64,000 bases of DNA from Caproiciproducens faecalis (GCF_019448085.1 NZ_JAGFNZ010000006.1:1-64000); one strand, 5' to 3'; shown: positions 19,978-30,067, numbered from the stretch's first letter. The notes: generated from the sequence alone by a model not told the origin. Made by a program: numbers and translations.

Positions 19978-20756
19978 TCTTTTTCTCCGATCTGTGTATT
20001 TTCAGTGGACAGGATAAGCTCTACCGGGCAGTGATCGCTGCCCATTACCTCAGAGTGGATATTGCTGGCCTTTACCTGGTCACGGAGCGAGTCGGACACC
20101 AGAAAATAATCGATGCGCCATCCCGCATTTTTCTCCCTGGCCTTAAACATATACGACCACCAGGTGTAGGCGCCTGTCTCCTCCGGATGCAGGTAGCGGA
20201 AAGTGTCCGTAAAGCCTGCCGCGAGAAGCTCCGTCATTTTTTCGCGCTCCTCAAAGGAAAAACCGGCGTTGCCGACATTGGTTTTTGGATTTTTCAAATC
20301 AATCTCATTGTGCGCCACGTTCATGTCCCCGCACACAATCACCGGCTTTTTTGCGTCAAGCTGTTTCAGGTACGCTCGGAAAGCATCCTCCCACCGCATC
20401 CGGTACTCAATGCGCACCAAGTCTCGCTGGGAATTGGGCGTATACACCGTTACAAGGTAAAAATCTTCAAATTCCAGCGTGATGGAACGACCCTCTCCGC
20501 TATGCTCCGGATCGCCAATATCATAACCGACCCAAAGGGGTTCCATTCTGGTAAAAACCGCCGTGCCGGAATAGCCTTTCTTTTCCGCGGAATTCCAGTA
20601 CTGCCGGTAACCCGGTAAAATAATTTCCGCCTGATCGGGCTGCATTTTTGTTTCCTGAAGACAGACGGCGTCGGCGTCCACCGATTGAAAATAGTCCATA
20701 AACCCTTTGTTCAGACAGGCACGCAGGCCGTTCACATTCCAAGATATCAGTTTCAA
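19968..20756 (-). CDS. exoA: Exodeoxyribonuclease III / AP endonuclease
   Basis: 262 residues. It carries all landmarks of the ExoIII family: SWNVNGLRA (4-12), LQETK, YTPNS, GDMNVAHNEIDL, RIDYFLVSD and the final SDHCPV. It nicks DNA at abasic sites for base-excision repair. The start codon follows a weak SD (ATGGGGGATGA region). Confidence 0.96.
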   Translation of the reverse strand: MKLISWNVNGLRACLNKGFMDYFQSVDADAVCLQETKMQPDQAEIILPGYRQYWNSAEKKGYSGTAVFTRMEPLWVGYDIGDPEHSGEGRSITLEFEDFYLVTVYTPNSQRDLVRIEYRMRWEDAFRAYLKQLDAKKPVIVCGDMNVAHNEIDLKNPKTNVGNAGFSFEEREKMTELLAAGFTDTFRYLHPEETGAYTWWSYMFKAREKNAGWRIDYFLVSDSLRDQVKASNIHSEVMGSDHCPVELILSTENTQIGEKECN

Positions 20757-20938
20757 TCATTCATCCCCCATTTTCCGTTGTGCCCCGGTTCACCGGAGAA
20801 ACCAATCATTGATTTGCGGAAATTCTTTTGGTTATTATATCATATTCATACAGAAAATAGTAAATAATTTTCCTTGGAGTTTTATGAAAAAGCATCACAA
20901 GGACGAAAGCGCAATACTTCTTCTATCAAAAATATGCC

Positions 20939-20967
20939 TTGAATGAAGCTCTCATTCCCGCTATAAT
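20939..20967 (+). promoter_or_regulatory. Promoter of the cyclophilin-ABC pair
   Basis: TTGAAT (20939-20944), a 17-base spacer and TATAAT (20962-20967), about 37 nt upstream of the cyclophilin ATG. Confidence 0.7.
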
Positions 20968-21004
20968 AGGGATATGACTTTTTACAGAACTATGGAGGAA
21001 GATT

Positions 21005-21520
21005 ATGAAAAATCCAATTGTTACCATTCAGACAGGCAGCGGCACGATGAAAGTCGAGCTATATCCGGAAATTGCCCCCAACACCGTAAGGAACTTTATT
21101 TCCCTTGTGAAAAAAGGATTTTATGACGGAACCATCTTTCACCGGGTGATTCCTGGATTCATGATTCAGGGCGGCGACCCGGAAGGAACCGGAATGGGCG
21201 GCCCCGGTTACAGTATTAAAGGCGAATTCCGTTCCAACCGTTTCCAAAACGACCTGAAGCACACAAAAGGCGTCCTTTCCATGGCGAGATCCATGAGCCC
21301 GAACAGCGCCGGGTCCCAGTTCTTTATTATGGTGGACGACGCGCCGCACCTTGACGGGGAATACGCCGCGTTCGGCAAGGTGATTGAAGGGATGGAGGAA
21401 GCCGAGCGCATTGTTTCGGTTCGCCGCGACTACAGGGATAAGCCGTATGAAGATGAAATCATGAAGAGCGTGACCGTGGACACGTTTGGAGAGGACTACG
21501 ACGAACCCGAAAAGCAGTAA
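21005..21520 (+). CDS. Peptidyl-prolyl cis-trans isomerase, cyclophilin type
   Basis: 171 residues. The conserved active-site stretches are FHRVIPGFMIQGGDPEGTG (about 41-59), GSQFFI and the Phe of AAFGKVIEGM. There is no signal peptide, so it is a cytoplasmic prolyl isomerase. The SD GGAGGA lies 6 nt upstream. The ABC transporter gene follows after 27 bp. Confidence 0.95.
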   Translation: MKNPIVTIQTGSGTMKVELYPEIAPNTVRNFISLVKKGFYDGTIFHRVIPGFMIQGGDPEGTGMGGPGYSIKGEFRSNRFQNDLKHTKGVLSMARSMSPNSAGSQFFIMVDDAPHLDGEYAAFGKVIEGMEEAERIVSVRRDYRDKPYEDEIMKSVTVDTFGEDYDEPEKQ

Positions 21521-21547
21521 TTGATTGAGTGATATAGGGAGCAGGTA

Positions 21548-23284
21548 ATGTCCATCTTTAAAAAATTTATAAGATACTATCAACCGTACCGCGGAATGTT
21601 TTATTTTGACATGTTCTGCGCGCTGGTTGTGTCTGCGGTTGACGTTGCATTTCCGCAGATTCTGAACTTTCTGACCAAAGGCCTCTTTACGGAGGGCACC
21701 CGCACGATTCTGAGAAGCCTGCCGTGGATTGCGGCGGCTCTGCTGGTAATGGAGCTGGTTCGCCTCGGCTGCCAGTATTACATTACCAGCTGGGGCCACG
21801 TCATGGGCGCCAGAATGGAAAGCGATATGAGGCAGGATCTTTTCGACCACCTGCAGCGGCTTTCCTTTTCGTATTATGACCGCAACAACACCGGGGAAAT
21901 GATGAGCAAGCTTGTGTCCGACCTGTTTGACATCAGCGAGCTTGCCCACCACGGGCCGGAAAACATTTTGATTTCTCTTTTGAAAATTTTGGGAAGCTTC
22001 GCGCTGATGATGATGATTAATGTGCCGATGACCTTGATCTTGCTGGGTCTGACGCTGATTATGATTGTTTTCAGCATTCATCAGAACCGGAAAATGCGCG
22101 CGGTGTTCATGGATAACCGCAAAAAAATTGCGGGAGTCAATTCTCGAGTTCAAGATAGTCTTGCCGGTATCCGCGTGGTGAAAAGCTTTGGCAACGAAGA
22201 GCTGGAGCAGGCGAAATTCACGGAAAGCAACCTGAAATTTCTGGATTCCAAAGAGAGCAGCTACCGGATCATGGGAAGCTTCCGCGCAGGCACCTCTTTT
22301 TTTGAAGGTCTCCTATTTTTGACCGTACTGGTCAGCGGCGGCCTGTTTATCGCTCGGGGTTCGTTGCACGTTGCCGATCTGGCGGTTTACGCTCTGTACA
22401 TCAATATTATTATCAATCCGATCGACATTCTCATTGAATTTACCGAGCAGTTCCAGAAGGGCTACTCCGGCTTTAAACGGTTTATTGAGGTAGTGGAAAC
22501 GCAGCCGGATATTGAAGACCGTCCCGGCGCAGTCGAGCTGAAAAGCGTAAAAGGAGACCTCCAATATCAAAACGTTTCCTTCAGCTATGATTCCGCAAAC
22601 GACGTGCTGGAAAATATTAATATTTCTATCGAGGCAGGAAAAACCGTGGCGCTGGTCGGGCCTTCCGGCGGCGGAAAAACAACGCTTTGTTCTCTTTTGC
22701 CCCGTTTTTACGATGTGACCGGCGGAAGTGTAAAAATCGACGGTACGGATGTGCGGGACATCAAGCTGAAATCACTGCGCAGCGCAATCGGCATCGTCCA
22801 GCAGGACGTCTACATGTTCGCGGGCAGCATCAAAGAAAATATTGCCTACGGTAAACCGGACGCGACGGACGAGGAGATTATCACGGCGGCAAGGAATGCC
22901 AATATTCATGATTTTATCGCAGGGCTTGACGACGGCTACGACACTTATGTCGGGGAACGCGGCACACGTCTTTCCGGCGGCCAGAAACAGCGTCTGGCAA
23001 TTGCGCGCGTCTTTCTGAAAAATCCCAGAATTCTGATTCTGGACGAAGCGACCAGCGCACTGGACAATGAAAGCGAGCGCCATATACAAAATTCGCTGGA
23101 AGAGCTGTCCAAGGACAGAACCACTATTGTCATTGCCCATCGTCTCAGTACCATCCGCAACGCGGATGAAATCATTGTTATCGGGGACGACGGGATTGAG
23201 GAACGCGGCACCCATCAGGAACTGATTGAGAAAAACGGTATTTACTCAAAATACTACAACATGCAGTTTGAGGGTCTGGACTAA
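21548..23284 (+). CDS. ABC exporter (fused membrane and ATPase domains)
   Basis: 578 residues. A six-helix exporter-type membrane domain (about 15-310) is followed by an ATPase domain with Walker A GPSGGGKTT, Q-loop, signature RLSGGQKQRLAIARV, Walker B LILDEATSALD and the H-loop IAHRLSTI. It works as a homodimer or with a partner, but no second half-transporter is adjacent. The substrate cannot be read from the sequence; MsbA/multidrug-like relatives are the closest class. Confidence 0.92.
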   Translation: MSIFKKFIRYYQPYRGMFYFDMFCALVVSAVDVAFPQILNFLTKGLFTEGTRTILRSLPWIAAALLVMELVRLGCQYYITSWGHVMGARMESDMRQDLFDHLQRLSFSYYDRNNTGEMMSKLVSDLFDISELAHHGPENILISLLKILGSFALMMMINVPMTLILLGLTLIMIVFSIHQNRKMRAVFMDNRKKIAGVNSRVQDSLAGIRVVKSFGNEELEQAKFTESNLKFLDSKESSYRIMGSFRAGTSFFEGLLFLTVLVSGGLFIARGSLHVADLAVYALYINIIINPIDILIEFTEQFQKGYSGFKRFIEVVETQPDIEDRPGAVELKSVKGDLQYQNVSFSYDSANDVLENINISIEAGKTVALVGPSGGGKTTLCSLLPRFYDVTGGSVKIDGTDVRDIKLKSLRSAIGIVQQDVYMFAGSIKENIAYGKPDATDEEIITAARNANIHDFIAGLDDGYDTYVGERGTRLSGGQKQRLAIARVFLKNPRILILDEATSALDNESERHIQNSLEELSKDRTTIVIAHRLSTIRNADEIIVIGDDGIEERGTHQELIEKNGIYSKYYNMQFEGLD

Positions 23285-23300
23285 AGACAGAACATAGACG

Positions 23301-23331
23301 AAGGCGGGAAGCGCAATTGCTTCCCGCCTTT
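23301..23331 (+). terminator. Bidirectional terminator, ABC exporter / pdp
   Basis: AAGGCGGGAAGC / GCTTCCCGCCTT hairpin with a 6-nt loop between convergent genes, T-rich on the plus side. Confidence 0.88.
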
Positions 23332-23336
23332 TATTT

Positions 23337-24659
23337 TCAGTATTTTTCCACACCGTCCGCGGTCACTCTGCCGTGAACAATCGGAACAAACTCAGGCTTT
23401 TCCGGGTGGATGAAAACCGCGCTCTCAAACAGTTTTTCCGCTTGTTTGCATTTATCCAATGAAGAAGAGTAAAACTCCGCGATCACTTCGCCTCTTTTCA
23501 CATAATCGCCGATCTTTTTGCGAAGTAGGATACCCGCGCTGAAATCGATGGAATCCTCTTTCTTCTCGCGCCCCGCCCCCAGCTCCACGGAAGCAATGCC
23601 GCACTGCTCCGTATTCATGGAGTAAAGAAATCCCTCGCTGAGAGCCGGAACGTCATATTTGACCTTTGCCTGTTCAAATTTCGTACTGTCGTCCAGAACG
23701 GAAGTGTCGCCGCCCTGCGCCGCGACCATTTCCTTCAGCTTCGCAAAAGCCTCGCCGTTGTCAATCTGGCGTCTGGCCAGCTTTTTACATTCCTGCATAC
23801 CTCCCTTACCCGCCAAAAACAGCATATTGGCGGCAAGCTCCAAACAGATTTCCGTCAGATCTTCCGGCCCTTGACCCTTTAAAGTCCGGCAAACCTCCAT
23901 AATTTCCAGCGAGTTGCCGATTGCGTTTCCGAGCGGGCGGTCCATATCGGTAATCAGCGCGATGGTTTTGCGGCCTACATGCTCGCCGATTGCCACCATT
24001 GCCTGTGCAAGGCGGATAGAATCGTCCACGGTTTTCATAAAGGCGCCACTGCCGGTTTTTACATCCAGCAGAATACAGTCGGAGCCGGCCGCAATTTTTT
24101 TGCTCATGATGCTGGACGCAATCAGCGGAATGCTCTCAATCGTCGCGGTAACGTCGCGCAGGGCATAGAGTTTTTTGTCCGCCGGGACCAGATTGCCCGA
24201 CTGACCGATGACGCTGACGCCGACCTTTCGCACAATATCAAAGAATTTTTCACGGTCAATAGAGGTCTGCATCCCCGGAACTGCCTCCATCTTGTCTACC
24301 GTACCGCCGGTGTGACCCAATCCGCGCCCGCTCATTTTCGCGACGCGCACCCCAAGGGATGCAACAATCGGGGAAATAATCAGCGTGGTTTTGTCGCCTA
24401 CTCCTCCGGTGCTGTGCTTATCCACCTTAATTCCGTCTATGGAGGACAAATCCACTGTTTCACCGGAATTGGCCATGCACATGGTCAGGGAAGCCGTTTC
24501 CCTGTCCGTCATCCCCTTGAAATAAATGGCCATCAGCAGAGCGGATACCTGATAATCAGGGATTTCCCCCTTGACATAGCCATTGATAAAGAACTGGATT
24601 TCTTCATCCGAAAGCGTACCGCCGTCGCGCTTTTTCGCGATGATATCATACATCCTCAT
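23337..24659 (-). CDS. pdp: Pyrimidine-nucleoside phosphorylase
   Basis: Cleaves uridine or thymidine with phosphate to base plus (deoxy)ribose-1-phosphate. 440 residues with the family signature KVDKHSTGGVGDKTTL (about 78-93), the SGRGLGHTGGTVDKMEA stretch and the phosphate/nucleoside-binding KTGSGAFMK. It is the last gene of the nucleoside salvage run, 12 bp after the HAD phosphatase gene. The sugar phosphate produced feeds DeoB and DeoC encoded in the same locus. Confidence 0.96.
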   Translation of the reverse strand: MRMYDIIAKKRDGGTLSDEEIQFFINGYVKGEIPDYQVSALLMAIYFKGMTDRETASLTMCMANSGETVDLSSIDGIKVDKHSTGGVGDKTTLIISPIVASLGVRVAKMSGRGLGHTGGTVDKMEAVPGMQTSIDREKFFDIVRKVGVSVIGQSGNLVPADKKLYALRDVTATIESIPLIASSIMSKKIAAGSDCILLDVKTGSGAFMKTVDDSIRLAQAMVAIGEHVGRKTIALITDMDRPLGNAIGNSLEIMEVCRTLKGQGPEDLTEICLELAANMLFLAGKGGMQECKKLARRQIDNGEAFAKLKEMVAAQGGDTSVLDDSTKFEQAKVKYDVPALSEGFLYSMNTEQCGIASVELGAGREKKEDSIDFSAGILLRKKIGDYVKRGEVIAEFYSSSLDKCKQAEKLFESAVFIHPEKPEFVPIVHGRVTADGVEKY

Positions 24660-24671
24660 TTTCAGTCACCT

Positions 24672-25298
24672 TCATACGATCATTTTATCCAGCAGGAAGA
24701 TTCCGTTTTCCTGAAGAGCCGTACGGAGCACGTCCGGATCCCCTTCGTAGCAGTGCCCTTCCATGCCGAGCTTTTGTCCCGCTTCCACATTTGCCGCGCG
24801 GTCATCAATAAAATAGCATTCCCGCGGATTCAGTGAAAATTTCTCAAAAAACTTTAAGTATATCTCCTCATCCGGCTTTATGTAATGGACGTCCGCCGAA
24901 AAAAAGATGCCGGAAAAATACTGCAGCGCCGTAATTTTCGGTGTAAAGCTGTGAATTCGCTTTCCTGCGTTCGACAGCAGATAGAGCGGATAGCCGTTTT
25001 CTTTGAGTTCACGCACCAGCGGCAGAATGTTGTCCATGGTCTGCATATGATCCATCCAGTGAAGCAGCAGTTCTGTCGCGGCAGCGTGCAGCCGCTCCGG
25101 CAAAACGGAACAGGCCGGTTCAATCAGGTCTTCTTCCGTAATGGTGCCGCGGTCAATCTCTGTCCAGCGGCTTGTTTCAAACACCGCGGAACGGATCCGG
25201 CGAATATCTTCCGGATCTTTTGCGTAGTGGCTGATAAAAAAGTCCGGATTAAAATCCACCAATACCTGGCCCATGTCGAATACAATATTTTTAATCAT
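24672..25298 (-). CDS. HAD-superfamily hydrolase (YihX-like)
   Basis: 208 residues. Motif I is FDMGQVLVDFN with the nucleophile Asp near residue 7, motif II is YLLSNAG, and the C-terminal acidic motif is CYFIDDRAANVEA. The pattern resembles YihX-type sugar-phosphate phosphatases. Given its position between cdd and pdp, a nucleotide or pentose phosphate substrate is plausible but unproven. The start at 25298 is chosen because GGAGG precedes it; it overlaps the cdd 3' end by 8 bp. Confidence 0.85.
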   Translation of the reverse strand: MIKNIVFDMGQVLVDFNPDFFISHYAKDPEDIRRIRSAVFETSRWTEIDRGTITEEDLIEPACSVLPERLHAAATELLLHWMDHMQTMDNILPLVRELKENGYPLYLLSNAGKRIHSFTPKITALQYFSGIFFSADVHYIKPDEEIYLKFFEKFSLNPRECYFIDDRAANVEAGQKLGMEGHCYEGDPDVLRTALQENGIFLLDKMIV

Positions 25299-25719
25299 GC
25301 TTTTCCTCCATGTTTTTCCGGCTGAACCCAAGAGGAAGCAAATCCTTTAACGTATAGACATCCCACTGCTCCGGGCCTTTTCCCAGAATGATCTGAAACG
25401 TGGCGGGATCACAGAACTCCATCATAACCTGGCGGCAAACGCCGCAGGGCGGGCACGGCTCGCTGACGGGTTCCCCTTTTCTGCCGCCCACAATGGCAAT
25501 GCACTGAAACTCCGTTTCCCCGTCGCTGACCGCCTTAAAAAAGGCGGTGCGTTCCGCGCAGTTGGTCGGCGTTAACGTCGCATTTTCAATGTTGCAGCCT
25601 TTATAGATTTTTCCGCTCTTTGTGAGCAGCGCCGCACCCACTCCAAAACCCGAGTAGGGGATGTAAGCCATCTCTCTGGCGGAAATAGCCGCCGCAACCA
25701 GTTCTTTATAATTTTCCAT
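25291..25719 (-). CDS. cdd: Cytidine deaminase
   Basis: 142 residues. Zinc site: NCAERTAF (Cys and catalytic Glu) and PCPPCGVCRQ. The N-terminal YIPYSGFGVGAAL is typical of the small homotetrameric form. It converts (deoxy)cytidine to (deoxy)uridine, the substrate of the phosphorylase encoded downstream. Confidence 0.96.
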   Translation of the reverse strand: MENYKELVAAAISAREMAYIPYSGFGVGAALLTKSGKIYKGCNIENATLTPTNCAERTAFFKAVSDGETEFQCIAIVGGRKGEPVSEPCPPCGVCRQVMMEFCDPATFQIILGKGPEQWDVYTLKDLLPLGFSRKNMEEKHD

Positions 25720-25746
25720 CTTATCACCTGTTTTTCCGGATAAAAT

Positions 25747-25773
25747 TGAGGAACGACTTTACGCCGCTCCTCA
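25747..25773 (-). terminator. Hairpin between deoC and cdd
   Basis: TGAGGAGCG / CGTTCCTCA stem followed by ATTTTATCC on the minus strand. It may act as a partial terminator that lowers expression of cdd, the HAD gene and pdp relative to deoC. Confidence 0.5.
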
Positions 25774-25799
25774 GATTTTTTATATTCGCCGGGAGCCGG

Positions 25800-26465
25800 T
25801 CAATATCCGTGCGCCTCTTCATTTTTTATGATTTTAATGATTCTGCTCGTACCGAGCCGGGACGCGCCAAGAGAAACGAATTTCTCCGCGTCGTCCATAG
25901 TCTTGATGCCGCCGGCCGCCTTGATTCCGACATTCGGCCCAACGTGGGCGGCAAAAAGAGCGACATCCTCAAACGTAGCGCCCGCCGTTGAGAATCCGGT
26001 GGAGGTCTTGATAAAATCCGCGCCGGATTCGGTCACTACCTCACACATTTTTATTTTTTCTTCCTCTGTCAGCAGGCAGGTTTCAATAATGACCTTTAAG
26101 ATGTGAGTGCCGCAGGCGGCCTTTACCTGTCTGATTTCATCCAGCTGCAAATCGTAAAGCCCGTCTTTGATGTAGCCGATATTGACGACCATATCGATTT
26201 CATCGGCGCCGTTCTCAAGAGCGTCTTTCGTTTCAAACACTTTGGCCGCCGTGGTGGAATAGCCGTTTGGAAACCCGATTACGGTGCAAACCGCCATTTT
26301 GTCGCCTACATATTCCTTTGCCCGCTTCACATACGCGGCGGGGATACAGACGGACGCAGTACGGTACTTAACCGCGTCGTCGCAAATTTGTTTGATCTCT
26401 GCCCATGTTGCGGTCTGTGTCAGCAGAGTATGATCCACTTTTTCAAGTATTTCCTGGTGATCCAT
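25800..26465 (-). CDS. deoC: Deoxyribose-phosphate aldolase
   Basis: Splits deoxyribose-5-phosphate to acetaldehyde and glyceraldehyde-3-phosphate. Schiff-base lysine context: KTSTGF (Lys of FIKTSTGFS); the partner residues are in [10 protein letters not shown] and IKAAGGIKT. About 221 residues. Three nearby in-frame ATGs exist (26492, 26471, 26465). The AAGGAG at 26475-26480 fits the 26465 start best (9-nt spacing). DeoB, encoded upstream in the same locus, makes its substrate. Confidence 0.95.
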   Translation of the reverse strand: MDHQEILEKVDHTLLTQTATWAEIKQICDDAVKYRTASVCIPAAYVKRAKEYVGDKMAVCTVIGFPNGYSTTAAKVFETKDALENGADEIDMVVNIGYIKDGLYDLQLDEIRQVKAACGTHILKVIIETCLLTEEEKIKMCEVVTESGADFIKTSTGFSTAGATFEDVALFAAHVGPNVGIKAAGGIKTMDDAEKFVSLGASRLGTSRIIKIIKNEEAHGY

Positions 26466-26504
26466 TTTCATGATCTCCTTTTTATTTTTCAATACCTTAT
26501 TCTG

Positions 26505-27425
26505 TTACCTTACGCCCTTTTCATACGGTTCGCCGTCTGCTTTCGGTGCGACCGAACGGCCGACAAACAGAATCAGAACCACAATGGTCAGAATGTACGG
26601 CAACATTGCGAGAATCTGGGACGGAACGGCAAAGTCGCCGCCGCCCAGCACAATGGTCAACGCCTGTGCAAAGCCGAAAAGCAGGCACGCACCGTAGGCG
26701 CCGAACGGAGTCCATTTTCCGAAAATAACGGCTGCCAGCGCGATAAAGCCCTGCCCGCTAATCGCGGTCGGCGTAAACTGAGAGATAATGGCAAGCGTCA
26801 TGGAAGCGCCGCCGAAACCGGCAAGAATACCGGATGCAAACACACAGAGGTAGCGAACACGGCTTACATTAATGCCCAGTGTATCGGCTGCGGCAGGATG
26901 CTCACCCACAGAACGGACATGAAGTCCCCATTTTGTCTGATAAAGGAAAAACCACATAGCAGCGGAAACGGCAAGCGCAAGCACAACCGTAACGTCCACG
27001 TTCAGGTTTTTCAGCGGGCTGTCGGCAAATCCGCTTTCCCCAAACAGCTTCGGCAGTGTTTTTGCCGGCATCGTCATGGTCGCGTCGTCAAACATCAGAC
27101 GGCAGAAAAAGAGCGCCAGTCCGGGGCCAATCAGATTGATGGCAATACCGGAAATGGTTTGATCCGCCTTAAAGGTTACGGAAGCAACCGCATGCAGAAG
27201 AGAAATCAGGCCGCCCGCCGCACCGGCCGCAAGCAGGCCGAGCCAGGGATTGCCGGTGAAATAGCTGACTGCGGCCGCCGTGAACGCGCCCACCGTCATC
27301 ATGCCCTCAATCCCGATGTTGACGACGCCGGAGCGCTCCGAAATCACGCCGCCCAGCGCGCCGAACACCAGCGGGGTCGAATACATCAGTGTAATGCCAA
27401 GCAGCAGAAGAATTTTACTTAACAT
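26505..27425 (-). CDS. nupQ: Nucleoside ABC transporter permease (NupQ/YufQ-like)
   Basis: BPD_transp_2-type permease of about 306 residues with eight or more hydrophobic segments and the ISERSGVVNIGIEGMM motif typical of BMP-family nucleoside importers. The start at 27425 has GAGAGGTG upstream and overlaps the preceding permease gene by 11 bp. It pairs with the product of the upstream permease gene to form the channel. Confidence 0.9.
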   Translation of the reverse strand: MLSKILLLLGITLMYSTPLVFGALGGVISERSGVVNIGIEGMMTVGAFTAAAVSYFTGNPWLGLLAAGAAGGLISLLHAVASVTFKADQTISGIAINLIGPGLALFFCRLMFDDATMTMPAKTLPKLFGESGFADSPLKNLNVDVTVVLALAVSAAMWFFLYQTKWGLHVRSVGEHPAAADTLGINVSRVRYLCVFASGILAGFGGASMTLAIISQFTPTAISGQGFIALAAVIFGKWTPFGAYGACLLFGFAQALTIVLGGGDFAVPSQILAMLPYILTIVVLILFVGRSVAPKADGEPYEKGVR

Positions 27426-28542
27426 GATGAGCACCTCTCTTTTCCAGCCTGTCGGCAAGTGACGGCACTATTTTCGTCAGAGCCACAAAAAATACGATGG
27501 TGCCGATCATGATATTGATAATCTCCGTCGGAGCGCCGACATCCTGCTGCACACTCTGGCCGCCGTAAAGCAGTCCGCCGAACAAAAGTCCGGCAAAGAT
27601 GCAGCCAATCGGAGAAGAACCGGCAATCAGCGCGACGGACAAACCGTTGAAACCGTTGTTTTCAAAAGCGGCCATCTGGGAAATTTTGTGAGGGGAGGTA
27701 CCCGTAATCGCCAAAGCGCCCGCAAGACCGGCCAGAGCGCCCGCAATCAGCATGGCCTGCGTGATATTGCGGCCAACGTTGATTCCGGCGAATTCAGCGG
27801 CGTCACGGTTAAAACCGACGGCGCGCAGCTCGTAGCCCTTAGTGGAACGGTAAAGCAGAAACCAGATGACAATCGCCATCAGAACCGCAATGAGGATGCC
27901 AAAATTCACATCCGTTTTCAGCATCATCTCATACAGCCATTTGTTCGGTTTCAGAGCTGCCATGCCCGCTTTGGAAGCCTTCCAGTTTGGCAGGAGCATA
28001 GTAAAGCTTGATTCATTGACCGCATAGGAACTGGTGGAATTCGGCTGATGATAAACCGCCGTATTGACCACAAAGTTGGAAAGATACAGGCCGATCCAGT
28101 TCAGCATGATACTGGTGATTACCTCATGAATGCCGAACTTTGCTTTCAGGTAGCCGATAATCCCGCCGAAAGCCGCACCGGCAAGAACACCGGAAAGAAC
28201 AACAAGCGGAATCTGAATCACGGGCGCAAAGTTAAACTTGACGCCAACGCAAACAGCGGCAATGGTTCCCGCTATGTACTGGCCCTCTGCGCCAATGTTG
28301 AACAATCCGGTTTTAAAGGCAAACGCAACGCTCAGTCCGGTTAAAATAATCGGCGTTGCCTTGATAATGACGTTGGAGATGTATTTGGGCTTTGCGAAAA
28401 TGCCGTTGAACAGCGCCCCGAAAGACTGCCAGGGATTGTACCCCGCGAATACAAGTACCACCGCGGCGACAAGAAAACCGAACAGAATCGCGATGAAGGT
28501 TGATGTAATCGGTTTTTTAAGAATTTTGACTGTCGTTTTCAT
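27415..28542 (-). CDS. nupP: Nucleoside ABC transporter permease (NupP/YufP-like)
   Basis: 375 residues. One N-terminal helix, an extracytoplasmic stretch, then a multi-helix BPD_transp_2 domain with FKTGLFNIGAEGQYI, the signature of this branch. The true start is the ATG at 28542 (GGGAGGG upstream), overlapping the ATPase gene by 26 bp. Confidence 0.9.
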   Translation of the reverse strand: MKTTVKILKKPITSTFIAILFGFLVAAVVLVFAGYNPWQSFGALFNGIFAKPKYISNVIIKATPIILTGLSVAFAFKTGLFNIGAEGQYIAGTIAAVCVGVKFNFAPVIQIPLVVLSGVLAGAAFGGIIGYLKAKFGIHEVITSIMLNWIGLYLSNFVVNTAVYHQPNSTSSYAVNESSFTMLLPNWKASKAGMAALKPNKWLYEMMLKTDVNFGILIAVLMAIVIWFLLYRSTKGYELRAVGFNRDAAEFAGINVGRNITQAMLIAGALAGLAGALAITGTSPHKISQMAAFENNGFNGLSVALIAGSSPIGCIFAGLLFGGLLYGGQSVQQDVGAPTEIINIMIGTIVFFVALTKIVPSLADRLEKRGAHHVK

Positions 28543-30067
28543 CAAGTTTCCCTCCCGCCATTAAAAGTCCGATGGTTTTTTCGTCAACCTCACCCTGTTT
28601 GAAGCTGTCGACAATCGTTCCCGCGTAAATCACATCGATGGTATCCGCTACATTCATAACCTCGTCAAGTTCCAGGGAAATCAAAAGGATTGCCCTGCCC
28701 TTGTCCCGCTCACGCACCAGCGTTTTGTGAACATATTCAATCGCGCCAACGTCCAGTCCGCGGGTGGGCTGCACGGCAATCAGAAGATCCGGCTCGTTGG
28801 AGATTTCGCGGGCCAGAATCACCTTCTGCTGATTTCCTCCGGAAAGTCCGCGCACCGGATGGCCTTCGCAGTTATCCGGGCGAATATCGAATTCCTTAAT
28901 CAGACCCTTGGTATAGGAAAGAATTTCGCTTCTGTTGAGCATACCGCTCTTGCTGTACGGCTGGCTGCGGTATTTTTCAATGACCATATTTTCCGCCACC
29001 GTAAACGGAAGGATCAGTCCGCGCTTCTGCCGGTCTTCATGTACCGTGGATATTTTATGGTCGATGACGTTGCGCGGGGACGTGTTCTGAATTTCCGCCC
29101 CGTTGATTTTAATGGTGCCGCTCTCCGCTTTTGTCAGGTTGGTAATCGCTTCAACCAGCTCTTTCTGGCCGTTTCCGTCTATACCGGCCACACCGACAAT
29201 TTCGCCCCTGCGCACCTTCAGAGACAGATTTTTGACCGCGTCCAGCTTCCGTTCGTCCTTAACCGTGAGATTGTCGATTTCAAAGACGACTTCGCCCGGG
29301 TTGGCCGGGGATTTTTCGACTACAAGCTGGACGGCATGGCCGACCATCTTGGTGGCGAGCTCTTCCTGATCCACGTCGGCAACTTTCACCGTGTCGATAT
29401 ACTCGCCGCGGCGGATAATCGTGCAGACATCGGAAGAGGCTTTGATCTCTTTGAGTTTATGAGTAATGATAATGATTGTTTTACCATCCGCGATCAGATT
29501 ATGCATAATCTGAATCAGGTCATCGATTTCCTGCGGAGTGAGCACCGCCGTGGGCTCGTCGAGAATGAGCAGGTCGACTCCGCGGTAGAGTGCCTTTAAT
29601 ATTTCAACACGCTGCTGCATGCCAACGGAAATATCTTCTATCTTTGCATCCGGATCTACTTCAAGACCGTATTTCTTTACGATTTCAAGAATTTCCTCGC
29701 GTGCTTTTTTCATATTTAATACGCCGAACTGACTGGTGACTTCATTGCCCAGAATAATATTCTGGGTAACCGTAAAATTATCTACCAACATGAAATGCTG
29801 ATGAACCATGCCGATTCCGTGTTCAATCGCAATATTGGGGTTTTTAATATTGACCTTTTCCCCATTTAAAAAAACTTCTCCCGCTTCGGCCTGGTACAGG
29901 CCGTACAGAACATTCATCAATGTACTTTTTCCGGCGCCATTCTCGCCCAATATGGCATGAATTGTACCCTTTTTAACATCCAGATTGACGTCATTCAGAG
30001 CGCAAAAGGAGCCGAACATCTTTGTAATACCGTGCATCTGCACCGCGTATTCCCTGTTGACTTCCAT
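28517..30067 (-). CDS. nupO: Nucleoside ABC transporter ATPase, two NBDs (NupO/YufO-like)
   Basis: 516 residues with two nucleotide-binding domains. NBD1: LGENGAGKST, SVGMQQRVEIL, LLILDEPTAVL. NBD2: degenerate Walker A GIDGNGQKE but full signature LSGGNQQKVILARE. This asymmetry is normal for sugar/nucleoside ATPases. The start at 30067 is preferred; the more upstream ATG at 30130 lies inside the hairpin at 30103-30144. Confidence 0.92.
   Translation of the reverse strand: MEVNREYAVQMHGITKMFGSFCALNDVNLDVKKGTIHAILGENGAGKSTLMNVLYGLYQAEAGEVFLNGEKVNIKNPNIAIEHGIGMVHQHFMLVDNFTVTQNIILGNEVTSQFGVLNMKKAREEILEIVKKYGLEVDPDAKIEDISVGMQQRVEILKALYRGVDLLILDEPTAVLTPQEIDDLIQIMHNLIADGKTIIIITHKLKEIKASSDVCTIIRRGEYIDTVKVADVDQEELATKMVGHAVQLVVEKSPANPGEVVFEIDNLTVKDERKLDAVKNLSLKVRRGEIVGVAGIDGNGQKELVEAITNLTKAESGTIKINGAEIQNTSPRNVIDHKISTVHEDRQKRGLILPFTVAENMVIEKYRSQPYSKSGMLNRSEILSYTKGLIKEFDIRPDNCEGHPVRGLSGGNQQKVILAREISNEPDLLIAVQPTRGLDVGAIEYVHKTLVRERDKGRAILLISLELDEVMNVADTIDVIYAGTIVDSFKQGEVDEKTIGLLMAGGKLDENDSQNS

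Noticed and set aside
20884-20946. 20-codon frame MKKHHKDESAIL...
   Set aside because: A GGAG lies upstream, but the peptide is very short, has no homology I recognise and overlaps the -35 of the cyclophilin promoter.
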